A DNA stretch of 56,694 nt from NCBI GenBank assembly GCA_938017505.1, contig CALIKV010000026.1, forward strand, positions 1 to 56,694, given 5' to 3'. The translations under genes and the position numbers were made by a program. Under the pieces are notes generated by a model. It was not told the origin of the DNA. It did no database searches and saw nothing but the letters and a program-made list of their open reading frames with translations. Shown one piece after another: positions 31,483-40,031 of the stretch (its first letter is position 1; each line of letters begins with the position of its first letter). This DNA comes from an uncultured Sulfolobales archaeon (GTDB taxonomy: Archaea; Thermoproteota; Thermoprotei_A; Sulfolobales; NBVN01).

Positions 31483-33405
31483 TTATTGTCCCAGTCTCCT
31501 GTGCTTGAGGAGGAGCACCGCCAGTGGAGGGAGGGTCAAGACTACTGAGTGAGGCCTTCCGTGGTAGGGGGTCTCCTCAGACGTTACGCCGGGAGCGTTG
31601 TTCACCCCCATGCCCCCGTAAGCGCTTAGATCGCTGTTAAGTAGTTCTTCCCAGAAGCCTTCGTAAGGAACCCCCACCCTGTAGTTGGTCCTCATCACTG
31701 GGGTGAAGTTAAGGATCGCTAGGATTACCTCTCCACCTGAGCTCTTTCTGAGGAATGACACGATGCTTTGGTCTCTATCGCTGAAGTCAATCCACTCAAA
31801 TCCCTCAGGCCTGAAGTCGAGTTCGTGTAGTGCGGGCTCCATTCTATAGGTCGTGTTAAGGTCTCTCATCCAAGCTTGAAGGCCGCGGTGCTCATGATAC
31901 TTGAGGAGATGCCAGTCAACGCTCCTCTCATGGCTCCACTCATCCCACTGTGCTATCTCGTTGCCCATGAAGAGTGTCTTCTTCCCTGGGTGCACGTACA
32001 TATACCCGTAAAGGAGCCTCAGGTTCGCGAATTTCTGCCAGTCATCGCCCGGCATCCTGCTTATCAGCGACTTCTTACCGTGCACTACCTCATCATGTGA
32101 TAGGGGGTTGATGAAGTTCTCGTAAAACACGTACCAAACGTTGAAGGTCAATATATCGTGGTGATGCTTGCGGTGTATGGGGTCCTTAGACATGTAGGAG
32201 AGTGTGTCGTGCATCCACCCCATATTCCACTTCATGTCGAAACCTAGCCCGCCCTCCCTCACATGCCTTGAGACCTTGGGCCACGCGCTCGATTCCTCAG
32301 CTATCGTTAAAACACCGGGGTAGTTCCTGTGGACTGCTTCGTTGAACTCCTTGAGGAACTCTATGGCCTCCAAGTTCTCATTACCACCGTATATGTTAGG
32401 GACCCACTCCCCCAGCTTCCTCGAGTAATCAAGGTAAAGCATCGAAGCTACTGCGTCAACCCGCAGTCCGTCCACGTGATACTTCTCAATCCAGAATAAA
32501 GCGTTACTCACTAGGAAGGACCTAACCTCACCCTTACCGTAGTCGAATATGTAGCTACCCCAATCAGGATGAATCCTCTTCCTCCAGTCCTCGTACTCGT
32601 ATAAGTGAGTGCCGTCGAAGAGACCCAGGCCGTGCTCGTCCGTGGCGAAGTGGGACGGAACCCAATCAACGATAACGCTAACGCCACACGCATGAAGCCT
32701 CTCGACCAAATACATGAAGTCCTGCGGCTTCCCGTACCTACTGGTGGGGGCGTAGTAACCAACTACTTGATAGCCCCAGGAACCGTAGAACGGGTGCTCC
32801 ATGACTGGCAGGAACTCAACGTGCGTGAAACCCATGTAGCTCACGTAGTCGCATAACCTCTCGGCAAGCTCGCGGTACGTCAGAAACCTGTTACCCTCCT
32901 CAGGCACCCTCATCCACGAACCGAGGTGTACCTCGTATATAGATATAGGTGCGTCGTAGGAATTCCTCCGCCCCCTCGTGCGTAACCACTCATCATCCCT
33001 CCACTCACGCCTTAAATCCCAGACCACAGACGCGGTCCCGGGAGGAGCCTCCCATAAGTACGCGTACGGATCGCCCTTGAAGACCCTGTAATCAGCAACC
33101 CTGGAGACCAGGTAATACTTATACCTAGCACCGACTCCAACCCCTTCTATGAAACCCTCCCAGACACCGGACCCATCCCTGCGAGAGATCAGCTTATGAG
33201 CGCCAGGTCTCCAGCCGTTAAAATCGCCGACTACATATACTTCAGCGGCGTTAGGAGCCCATACAGCGAAGTAAGTGCCTGAAGTCCCGTCGACTATTAA
33301 AGGATGGGCACCTAACTTCTCGTAAATCCTGTAGTGTCTGCCCTCCCTAAAGAGGTGGGTGTCGTAATCAGTAATCAGGCTGTATTCAATCACTCCCCCG
33401 CTCAT
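31483..33405 (-). CDS. glgB: 1,4-alpha-glucan branching enzyme (GH13, bacterial GlgB type)
   Basis: 640 residues. N-terminal CBM48 ([23 protein letters not shown]), then the GH13 barrel: region I VDWVPSHF, region [13 protein letters not shown] with nucleophile D317, region [12 protein letters not shown] with acid E370 (53 residues apart, as in bacterial GlgB), region [15 protein letters not shown], and a C-terminal beta domain. It makes alpha-1,6 branches in glycogen. Most archaea use a GH57 branching enzyme, so a GH13_9 enzyme here suggests acquisition from bacteria. It follows a winged-helix regulator by 54 bases on the same strand. Confidence 0.93.
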   Translation of the reverse strand: MSGGVIEYSLITDYDTHLFREGRHYRIYEKLGAHPLIVDGTSGTYFAVWAPNAAEVYVVGDFNGWRPGAHKLISRRDGSGVWEGFIEGVGVGARYKYYLVSRVADYRVFKGDPYAYLWEAPPGTASVVWDLRREWRDDEWLRTRGRRNSYDAPISIYEVHLGSWMRVPEEGNRFLTYRELAERLCDYVSYMGFTHVEFLPVMEHPFYGSWGYQVVGYYAPTSRYGKPQDFMYLVERLHACGVSVIVDWVPSHFATDEHGLGLFDGTHLYEYEDWRKRIHPDWGSYIFDYGKGEVRSFLVSNALFWIEKYHVDGLRVDAVASMLYLDYSRKLGEWVPNIYGGNENLEAIEFLKEFNEAVHRNYPGVLTIAEESSAWPKVSRHVREGGLGFDMKWNMGWMHDTLSYMSKDPIHRKHHHDILTFNVWYVFYENFINPLSHDEVVHGKKSLISRMPGDDWQKFANLRLLYGYMYVHPGKKTLFMGNEIAQWDEWSHERSVDWHLLKYHEHRGLQAWMRDLNTTYRMEPALHELDFRPEGFEWIDFSDRDQSIVSFLRKSSGGEVILAILNFTPVMRTNYRVGVPYEGFWEELLNSDLSAYGGMGVNNAPGVTSEETPYHGRPHSVVLTLPPLAVLLLKHRRLGQ

Positions 33406-33459
33406 GGTCTTTCTCTCTAGCTCTCGACTAAGTCCTTAACTCACAGGTTACATGGAACC

Positions 33460-33945
33460 CTACTCAGTTAAGCTGACTAGCTCCTCAAGCACTTTAACGA
33501 TCCCGCTTAGGTCCTCAGTGCTCAGCTTCCTGGCTAGTTCTTCATCTCCTAAGACGTTCCTAACCCACTCTGAAACATATCCTCTTCTTAAGTGATCCCC
33601 TAACACTTCCTTAGGCGCGAGACCGTGCTTAACGATCACGTATAGCTGTTTTAAACTCTTGATCTTGAGCGGTACGGGAGCCCCGGTATTAAGGTCTGTC
33701 ACCACGTAAGCCATTTCCTCACTCACCTCTGTCGAGACCCTCTGAAGAGATTCCTTAATCCTCCTACCCTTATCAGTCAAGGCGTAGATACCTCTGGAAG
33801 TCTCGATCACTAACCCCTCCTCAAGCAACTCTCTCAAATACCTTCTCACAGTACTCCTGCTAAGACCGACCAACTCGCTCAACTCATCACACCTAACTTC
33901 ACCCTCGATCCTAGCAAGGAGGTTGAGCAACGATGCTTTCACCAC
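33460..33945 (-). CDS. Winged helix-turn-helix regulator upstream of glgB
   Basis: 161 residues. N-terminal HTH (residues ~1-60): EVRCDELSELVGLSRSTVRR then YLRELLEEGLVIETSRGIYALTDKGRR, a winged helix of the MarR/Lrp-like kind. The C-terminal ~90 residues form an unassigned domain (TDLNTGAPVPLKIKSLKQLYVIVKHGL...), possibly a sensor. It is the first gene of a likely two-gene transcript with glgB, so it may control glycogen branching in response to a sugar signal; that is inference. Confidence 0.65.
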   Translation of the reverse strand: MVKASLLNLLARIEGEVRCDELSELVGLSRSTVRRYLRELLEEGLVIETSRGIYALTDKGRRIKESLQRVSTEVSEEMAYVVTDLNTGAPVPLKIKSLKQLYVIVKHGLAPKEVLGDHLRRGYVSEWVRNVLGDEELARKLSTEDLSGIVKVLEELVSLTE

Positions 33946-34450
33946 TCACACCCCCTAACTAATATGAGAGGTGTACGGAAATAAAGGACTCAGGTCCAAC
34001 GTCAGAGGGTGTTTCCCGCCAGGAGTACTGCCTGGCATCGATCCTAGACTGAAGAACAGATCTTCTGGTGAATTATTTCAATAGGCTTCCTTGATCCTTA
34101 AGGCAAGGAGGTCAACCCATCGTTCATCCCAGCAATCCTACCTTACCTTCTCCTCTGCAGATCGCTACATCCTCATCCTAGAGGCTGTGTTCGCTTTAAC
34201 AGCTTTACCAGACACTCCCTAGTCACACTCGTATAAGTTCTGAAGAGCTCCTAGCAGATGTCTCTGCTCTTCGCTGGATTCAAGCAAATATGAGTTCTGG
34301 GCCACGTAATCCCTTGATGGATCTTTTAAATCCTTTCTATCCCAAAGGAGAGGGTCATCTAGCGTTATCACTTACGTAAGCCGTTGTATTTAAGTTGTGA
34401 AAGGGCGTTTCCCTTCTATATTGTAAAGAAAAAGAAGAGTTCGTTACTAG
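33946..34450. other. Long non-coding interval
   Basis: About 500 bases without a credible gene on either strand; all frames are short and low in family resemblance. It contains a small hairpin GCCAGG-AGTACT-GCCTGGC near 34017-34036 and several TATA-like runs (CTTTTAAATCC near 34322, GTATTTAAG near 34386). It could hold a decayed gene or a non-coding RNA; nothing recognised. Confidence 0.4.
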
Positions 34451-34484
34451 CGTGACTATTTCTAACGTCACGAAACTTAAATAA
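34451..34484 (+). promoter_or_regulatory. Inverted repeat and TATA box of the ACR3-type transporter
   Basis: CGTGAC (34451-34456) and GTCACG (34467-34472) are exact inverted copies with 10 bases between their inner ends, i.e. one helical turn apart, and abut the TATA-like CTTAAATAA (34476-34484). The start codon is at 34516. Placement over the BRE suggests an operator for a metalloid- or other ligand-responsive repressor. Confidence 0.5.
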
Positions 34485-34515
34485 CGAAGAACTAGTAAGA
34501 TAACGCGGTGATTGT

Positions 34516-35541
34516 GTGAACAAAGGGAGGGGGCTGACGTTACTAGATAAGGTCCAGCCAGCGGCATTAATACTGTCAATAGCTATTGGGCTATTCATCG
34601 CTCAGTACTTTCCACAAACCGCTGCATCGCTGGGATGGATCGTTGCCTCCGGGATCTTCGTAGTCATTTACAGTGTATTCGTTAGCACTGAGCTGAGGGA
34701 AGTACTAAAGGCTTTCAAGAACTTGAAGCCTGCTCTCATCGCTCTATTCGTGAACTTCATGTTGGTTCCCCCATACGCATGGCTCTTAGGATACGTTTTC
34801 CTGAGGAATCAACCCGACGTATGGGTTGGGCTGATCCTGTACTTGATCACGCCCTGCATTGGCTGGTACCTGATCTTCACTGATTTAGCGGGGGGTAATG
34901 TTCCTCTTGGCGTGAGTTTATTAGCTTGGAACGTCCTCCTGCAGATAGCTTTAATGCCCATGTACTTGTACTTCCTAGCCGGCAGAATCATCTTCATTGA
35001 CTTCTCACAAATCCTAAAGAGTATTGGAATATTTCTAGTCTTGCCGTTTACGCTAGGCTGGATAACCAGGAAACTAATAGTGAGGGTTAAGGGGGACGAA
35101 TACTTCCGTGAATTCGTTAAGCCTTCCTTATCCCTCGTGAAGTTCCTCGCGTTAATTGCTGTAATCATAGCAATGTTTGCTTCGCAAGGAAGCCACTTAC
35201 TAGAGAACCCTTTCGTGCTCGCTCTTATGGTTTTGCCGACACTCATGTATTTCTTCTCGATATTCGCTTTAAGTCTCTTACTAGGGCGGGTACTCGATCT
35301 GCCGTACAGCGACATAGCGTTATTGACTTTTACTACTACAGCTAGGAATTCCGAAGCATCGGTAGCTATAGCAGTCTCCGCTTTCCCAGCTAATCCACTC
35401 GTCGCTTTAGTGGTGGCCATCGGACCAAGCATAGAGCTGCCCGTCCTAGTTGTGCTATTACAAATCCTTTTATGGATAAAAGGGCGCTGGACCGGGACGG
35501 GCCTGAGCGTTCGTGTTCGTAGAGCACCTATAAGGGTTTGA
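34516..35541 (+). CDS. acr3: ACR3-family arsenite (metalloid) efflux permease
   Basis: 341 residues, ten predicted membrane segments, BASS-superfamily fold. The ACR3 pattern TPCIGWYLIFTDLAGGNVPL (with the cysteine used for As(III) transfer) and TARNSEASVAIA...VVAIGPSIELPVLV are both present, corresponding to the two broken-helix motifs. It would expel arsenite from the cytosol. The GTG start follows GCGGTGAT. No arsenate reductase or ArsR lies next to it, although unrelated wHTH genes are within 2 kb. An inverted repeat abuts its TATA box. Confidence 0.8.
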   Translation: MNKGRGLTLLDKVQPAALILSIAIGLFIAQYFPQTAASLGWIVASGIFVVIYSVFVSTELREVLKAFKNLKPALIALFVNFMLVPPYAWLLGYVFLRNQPDVWVGLILYLITPCIGWYLIFTDLAGGNVPLGVSLLAWNVLLQIALMPMYLYFLAGRIIFIDFSQILKSIGIFLVLPFTLGWITRKLIVRVKGDEYFREFVKPSLSLVKFLALIAVIIAMFASQGSHLLENPFVLALMVLPTLMYFFSIFALSLLLGRVLDLPYSDIALLTFTTTARNSEASVAIAVSAFPANPLVALVVAIGPSIELPVLVVLLQILLWIKGRWTGTGLSVRVRRAPIRV

Positions 35542-36172
35542 AACGTTTCTACAGTCATGTCAGGGTAGTGTGCATGGTCCTAGGTTACGGTCTTAATGGT
35601 GTTCTGTCAGTCCCATCGGAAGTAGAGTACGCGGTCGTTCTATAGATCGGAAACTGTTACACAAAGTTTCAACCGCTACATCGTTTCACTTACACGTTCA
35701 GAGGGTAGGGTATCTCCGCGAGGAGTGTGTGAACTTTCTAACTGCTACTGACCCCTGCGTTGTCGATCCGCGTCTATTCTTTACCGCATGATACTTCAGA
35801 TTGTCATCATCGCCTTCCTCACGACCTCGAGCAGGCCCGCTAATCCCTAGTACAGAGCTCCACTGTCTCCTCAGTCTTTGTGTCCGCGATGTAGGGGTTA
35901 GAAGGTCTCGATGATGCTCAATACGTGCAGAGCTGTGCCTGTTCTTTGATCGGTTGACGGGGGAAATACAGAACGGCTCGAGCATCACAGTGGGCCTTAA
36001 CTTCACAGGACTGGCATTTCAACCCTTTCCCGCAGAATTACTCAATCGCTCTACAGGAGCCTGCTACAGCGCTTACGTCCATGCACGCGTCTAACTTACA
36101 TACGACAACTGATTAGGCAACGGGCACGGAGATAATAAGTTTCTGTTTTCAACAGACGTATTAAGACTGTAG
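35542..36172. other. Non-coding interval with a possible decayed DDE transposase
   Basis: No intact gene. On the minus strand, about 35700-36010, an open frame begins LRPTVMLEPFCISPVNRSKN and later reads GPARGREEGDDDN; the S-P-V-x-R-x-K-N and P-A-R-G-R pieces resemble parts of IS5-type DDE transposases, but catalytic residues are not recognisable and composition is poor. I treat it as a tentative relic. Confidence 0.3.
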
Positions 36173-36214
36173 AGTATTTATATTCGTGAGTTGAGTATTG
36201 TTTTCGGTGGTCGT

Positions 36215-36454
36215 ATGCCGGAACTGGAGCATGAGTTACTAACGACGACGGGCAGGCTAATACTCCTGCTGGGGAGGAGCGGTGGAGCCACCACGTTCAC
36301 CGAGGCTAGGAAGCTCGTAGGATCTCAGATATACTACGCGTTGAAGCAGGCGACGACTCTGGGGCTCATAACGGAGGAGGAGGGGGGTAAGAAAATAAGA
36401 CTAACCGAGAAAGGGAAGTCTGTGGCGGAGTGTTTAGTTAAATGCCTCCCCTAG
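36215..36454 (+). CDS. Small winged-helix DNA-binding protein
   Basis: 79 residues from ATG 36215. HTH-wing layout: LELTTTGRLILLLGRSGG-like first helix, then TEARKLVGSQIYYALKQATT, LGLITEEEGGKKIRLTEKGK as the wing, and a C-terminal helix ending in CLP. A TATA-like GTATTTATA (36173-36181) lies about 35 bases upstream, and GGTGGTCGT precedes the ATG; the TTG 36191 extension is unlikely. Its stop overlaps the convergent small gene on the other strand by four bases. Confidence 0.65.
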   Translation: MPELEHELLTTTGRLILLLGRSGGATTFTEARKLVGSQIYYALKQATTLGLITEEEGGKKIRLTEKGKSVAECLVKCLP

Positions 36455-36627
36455 TAGAAGTAGCTCTTGAGGAACTCAGACACCGTTTTATCCTCAACTC
36501 TCCTCATGTACACCCTGAGCAACGATGTAACCCTCCTGCACACTTCATCTCCCTCGCGCTCCACGCATATAACCTCCACATCCCTCTCAAGAGCCTTAAG
36601 CAACATGTAGAGGTCTGTCTGAGGCAT
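36451..36627 (-). CDS. 58-residue conserved-looking small protein
   Basis: Minus-strand gene opening MPQTDLYMLLKALERDVEVI and ending SEFLKSYFY, with two cysteines (VICVE, DEVCRR). Sequence is balanced alpha/beta and charged, not a random shadow. Support: AGGTG six bases before ATG 36627 and a TATA-like TTAAGTATAAGC (plus 36655-36666) at the right distance. Function unknown; it is convergent with, and overlaps by four bases, the winged-helix gene, so the two could regulate each other's transcripts. Confidence 0.55.
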   Translation of the reverse strand: MPQTDLYMLLKALERDVEVICVEREGDEVCRRVTSLLRVYMRRVEDKTVSEFLKSYFY

Positions 36628-36919
36628 GAGTGAACACCTGTTAAAAACAGTGATCGCTTATACTTAAGGTATCGGGCATTACCAATACACAGGGAGTGGG
36701 TTCAGCGAAAGTATTGCGACGACGGTTCAGGACCCATTCTCCAGACTATAAGCAGTGAACTCCCTGAATGAGAACCAACCCCTTAATAGCGGTGAGAGGG
36801 TGAATACCGATTATTCAAAAGTGCTAAGTAAGGCTGGGTTAATCAATTTTTAATGATAAAAAAAGCTATTTAATTAGGCACTATTCAAGTCCATATAACA
36901 GAAAGTCTTGCTTGTATTA

Positions 36920-36999
36920 TTGTTTAAACAACGAATAGATATGTAAGATTTATAAGTTCTGAAAATATGTATTATTAGTGGTTGAATATGTTAACATAT
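36920..36999 (+). promoter_or_regulatory. Two perfect palindromes flanking a TATA box
   Basis: TTGTTTAAACAA (36920-36931) and ATATGTTAACATAT (36986-36999) lie either side of GATTTATAAG (36945-36954), in a very AT-rich stretch (36830-37000) upstream of a regulator gene. One palindrome upstream of and one downstream of the TATA box is the layout of an autoregulated operator with possible looping. The wider gap 36667-36919 has no gene; it carries the 14-mer AACCCCTTAATAGC at 36777-36790. Confidence 0.5.
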
Positions 37000-37026
37000 G
37001 ATGAGGTATCCTTATCTGAGTAGGGA

Positions 37027-37626
37027 GTGTCCTACGACATAGTTTTCAGGGTTCTCAAGTTTATAGAGCGTAAGAACCAGGCCTTGAAGACCAGGATACT
37101 CTACGCTTCAAACCTGAACACGAGATCTCTGGAGAGGTACCTGGAGTTCCTAGGCAGGCATGGGTTTGTCGAGCAAGTCAGTATTAACGGGAGGACGTTC
37201 TATGTGTTGACTAGTAGTGGGAGGAGCTTCCTCTATAAGCTGGAGAGTATTAGAAAGTCCCTCGACAGGGAAGGCGGGTCGAATTTACTACGTCTCGTTA
37301 AGGATAGATACCTTAAAGAGCGCGCTAAGACTTCTTTAGGAGACCTGAACCTTAGGAGGATCAAGATAATCCTAATAGAGGCCAATGTCTCCGTCGAGGA
37401 GGCCGCGTCCGAGCTGCTTGTTAACTACGTTCACGCTAAAGCCAACGGGAACGATGTACTGGGCTTCATACCGTCGGGGCTCTACGGCAGAATACGCGAG
37501 ATAATTAATAACGTGAGTCAGGTTAAACTATATGCTTACGATGAGTATGAGGATCGAGACGTTTTAGGGGTTAAGCTAGCTCGACTGCTGAATAGCCTGG
37601 GTACTCAGTACGTAGTGGAAATATAA
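37027..37626 (+). CDS. Winged-helix regulator with C-terminal sensor-like domain
   Basis: 199 residues. Residues ~1-75 form a winged helix (FRVLKFIERKNQALKTRILY, RSLERYLEFLGRHGFVEQV, wing INGRTFYVLTSSGRSFL), similar to archaeal PadR/ArsR-like or DUF4364-type regulators. Residues ~100-199 (RIKIILIEANVSVEEAASEL...) form an alpha/beta domain with Rossmann-like strands, possibly ligand-binding. GTG 37027 is preceded by GAGTAGGGA. An 11-codon open frame starting at ATG 36988 and ending at TAG 37021-37023 lies in its leader. Confidence 0.6.
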   Translation: MSYDIVFRVLKFIERKNQALKTRILYASNLNTRSLERYLEFLGRHGFVEQVSINGRTFYVLTSSGRSFLYKLESIRKSLDREGGSNLLRLVKDRYLKERAKTSLGDLNLRRIKIILIEANVSVEEAASELLVNYVHAKANGNDVLGFIPSGLYGRIREIINNVSQVKLYAYDEYEDRDVLGVKLARLLNSLGTQYVVEI

Positions 37627-37685
37627 GCGACGCAAGTCACTCTCGTTCCTCAGGGCGGACGTTTTATCGTAAAAATGAGGTGGTT

Positions 37686-38729
37686 TTATTTTTCTTTCGG
37701 TGCTTCGTAAACGTAGGTCACGTCGCTGTCCACGACCGCGTACCTCACACTCTCGGCAGTATCGAACCTGACTATAGGCTTCCTCCTGGTTGAGGCGACC
37801 TTAACTAGGTCCGTAAGGCTCTTGAGTCGAACCACAGCAACTACACGCTCAACCTGCTCTAGCTCGCCGCTGACCATTAAGTCCCTGTATTTACTCTCGA
37901 CGCGGAGCAGTGGAGGCACTCTGCTGGCTCTGCCGAGAGTCATCATGATTGTGAGGAAAGCGATGCCGCCCGCGAGCATCATGGAGAGGGCTACGAGCAT
38001 TGTCCTGTAGGTTATGACGTCGAACCAGAGCCAGAGGAAGGGCAGTTTAGTTGTTTTAACTAACTTATAGCTGTCGACGTAGGTTCTCTCCAGTCTCTCA
38101 GCACTGACGTCTATCGTGGGCTTCGCTACGTCGTAGTAGATCCTGAAGAGGGGTGTCATGGGCAGGTTGTAGCTCCTGCTCGAGCCCTCCGGCATTACCT
38201 CAGCGCGCACGTCAAAGATCAGCGTGAATGTGTATGTCCTGCTGCTCCCGACCTCCTTCTCGACTACGGCTATGTAGTCCCTCAAGTGCGTGTAGTTAAA
38301 GTATATGGTGCCCGGGTTATTCATCAGTTCATCCACAGCACCGCTCCTCAGCAAGAACTCCTTACCCCACACCGGTGAGGATATGTTCAGGTAGATCCGG
38401 TAGGAACCCCTCACCGCGGCTAGACCCCCACCGGCTTCCACCAAGTACTTATACGTTACGTTGAGTCCTTCGAAGAGCTTGGTGTAGATCGGCTCCCCCG
38501 GCATCAAGGTCGTCCTGTTCTCGTATATCAGCGAGTTCCTGACGATGGCCACGTAATCCACGTCCATCCTCTGAGCTATTGAGGTCACGACGACTTCCTC
38601 TGAGGTCTGCTCCGGGTAGTTGTAGGAGTTGATCAACGCGGCTAGCGAGATCGCTAAGAGGGCGACTAACACCAGCGTTAACGTGAGCACGACGGACCTA
38701 CTCTTAAGGCTTAACCTACTCATCATCAC
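37686..38729 (-). CDS. DUF5305-type membrane protein of the fibre cluster
   Basis: 347 residues. N-terminal membrane segment (SVVLTLTLVLVALLAISLAALI, residues ~12-33), a long extracellular beta-rich domain (~34-240), a second membrane segment near 250-275 (MLVALSMMLAGGIAFLTIMM) and a cytoplasmic C-terminal domain of ~80 residues. Layout and the Y-N-Y-T-H-L, PL-F-R-I-Y motifs match archaeal DUF5305 proteins, which occur beside S26B signal peptidases and TasA-like subunits. Overlaps the signal-peptidase gene by 14 bases, so it is last in a co-translated operon. Role probably in fibre assembly or anchoring; inferred. Confidence 0.7.
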   Translation of the reverse strand: MMMSRLSLKSRSVVLTLTLVLVALLAISLAALINSYNYPEQTSEEVVVTSIAQRMDVDYVAIVRNSLIYENRTTLMPGEPIYTKLFEGLNVTYKYLVEAGGGLAAVRGSYRIYLNISSPVWGKEFLLRSGAVDELMNNPGTIYFNYTHLRDYIAVVEKEVGSSRTYTFTLIFDVRAEVMPEGSSRSYNLPMTPLFRIYYDVAKPTIDVSAERLERTYVDSYKLVKTTKLPFLWLWFDVITYRTMLVALSMMLAGGIAFLTIMMTLGRASRVPPLLRVESKYRDLMVSGELEQVERVVAVVRLKSLTDLVKVASTRRKPIVRFDTAESVRYAVVDSDVTYVYEAPKEK

Positions 38730-39333
38730 GAGTTAACCACCTTGAAAAATCGCTGACGCGGCCCGCTGTCAGGGCGAGTGGGGCTAGGACGAAGGCTATG
38801 AGGACGTTCTGGTAATTCATGAAGACTTGAGGCAGGTACATCCACAAGAAACCCACTACAGGCACCTTGAACACGTACCTACCGATGAGAGAGTCTCGCG
38901 TGACTCTGAACGGGTCCACGTCCTTGTTGGCATCCCCCTTAGTCTGATACTGTATGTCCGTGGTGAGGTTATAAACCTCAACAACCCTGTGTACGATGAC
39001 GTCGCCCATCAGGTAGAAAGCGATTACGTCGCCGACCCGTACCTCAGTGGGATCCAGCACGGGACCGACGACCACTACGTCCCCTAGGTTTAGGGCGGGC
39101 GTCATGCTGCTGCTGAGCACTACGAGAGCCCTGTACCCGCCTACCATCGACACGAGCACCGCGAGCATGATGAAGAAGAACACAGCGTTGACGATTTTAG
39201 AGGTCTTTGAGGCCCTCCCGTAGGCGTGCGTCGGTTGCTCCAGAGCGGCCTCAATGATCACTAGGAAAACGAAGACCTGGATAACGCTGACTACTGCTGA
39301 GACACCGCTTGAGACGTCAGGGAGCACAGGCAT
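38716..39333 (-). CDS. Signal peptidase I (S26B, His type), C-terminal part of a frameshifted gene
   Basis: Serine protease of the archaeal/ER type that removes signal peptides. Catalytic S76 in LSSSMTPAL, H115 in DVIVHRVVEV (replacing bacterial Lys), and Asp in TKGDANKDVD (D134/D138); membrane segments at ~15-30, 50-65 and near the C-terminus. The frame reads clearly further upstream of ATG 39333 (GGIKPSLTYSLLGKLYTY before MPVLPD) to about 39385, indicating that the true N-terminus lies in the next entry. Dedicated to the neighbouring TasA-like subunits by position. Confidence 0.75.
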   Translation of the reverse strand: MPVLPDVSSGVSAVVSVIQVFVFLVIIEAALEQPTHAYGRASKTSKIVNAVFFFIMLAVLVSMVGGYRALVVLSSSMTPALNLGDVVVVGPVLDPTEVRVGDVIAFYLMGDVIVHRVVEVYNLTTDIQYQTKGDANKDVDPFRVTRDSLIGRYVFKVPVVGFLWMYLPQVFMNYQNVLIAFVLAPLALTAGRVSDFSRWLTRDDE

Positions 39334-39424
39334 TAAGTACGTGTAGAGCTTGCCGAGCAGCGAGTACGTGAGGCTCGGCTTGATGCCCCCAGCAGGAACG
39401 TGTAGCTGATCAGAACGTTCTGTG

Positions 39425-39937
39425 CTAAGAGGGGCGTGAAGCTCCTGAGAGCGAAGCGACGACCTCCGGGTAACCGGAGCTCGCCAGACCTAGATACCTG
39501 GTGTAAGTGAATCTCGTGAGGGTTAGGAATAGGGAAATGAGGAGGAGCGAGGTCTTAACCCGCCGTGAGTTGATCAACACATAACCCCTAAAGAACTCCG
39601 TACCTACCACTATCGGGACCTCCCTCATTAAGTTCATCAGAATAAGAGTAGGCGTGAGCGTTAAGGGGTTCCGGCCGAAACCGCTGATGAATCCCAGGAG
39701 GAAATCGCTCACTACGCCGATGACGAAGAACAGCAGGACTAAGCCTAGGAGACCACCCTCGAAGAACGTCCTGACGGCACGGACATCCCTGAAAAGAAGC
39801 CCGAGGACCAGCAAGTACATGACCGGCGGGATCACGTAAGGGATTAACCCCCTAGGCATCACGAATAACGGGTAGAAATAAGCCGTCAGTACTAACAGCA
39901 GGGAGAGGAGGAAAACGTATCGCGACCTGACAAACAT
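39425..39937 (-). CDS. Multi-pass N-terminal domain of the signal-peptidase gene (CPBP-like), frameshifted
   Basis: About 170 residues with five or six membrane segments and REVPIVVGTEFFRGYVLI, similar to the E-x-x-x-R motif of CPBP (CAAX-protease-like) membrane proteins. The frame ends abnormally at 39425. Shifting one base near 39455-39465 gives RFALRSFTPLLAQNVLISYT and then, after a second shift at a run of five C (39386-39390), joins the signal-peptidase frame. So 38716-39937 was one ~405-residue CPBP-signal peptidase fusion. ATG 39937 follows GGTGAT; TATA CAATAAATAC is at plus 39965-39974. Confidence 0.6.
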   Translation of the reverse strand: MFVRSRYVFLLSLLLVLTAYFYPLFVMPRGLIPYVIPPVMYLLVLGLLFRDVRAVRTFFEGGLLGLVLLFFVIGVVSDFLLGFISGFGRNPLTLTPTLILMNLMREVPIVVGTEFFRGYVLINSRRVKTSLLLISLFLTLTRFTYTRYLGLASSGYPEVVASLSGASRPS

Positions 39938-40031
39938 GCAACGAATCACCTAATACCCGTATTTATTGTTCAAGAGAAAAATAAAAACACTATTTCCCCA
40001 ATTCGCGCCTTCCACTCACATACGGATTTCG

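Noticed and set aside
36442-36633. 63-codon plus-strand frame after the winged-helix gene
   Set aside because: Shadow of the minus-strand 58-residue gene, which has promoter and ribosome site.
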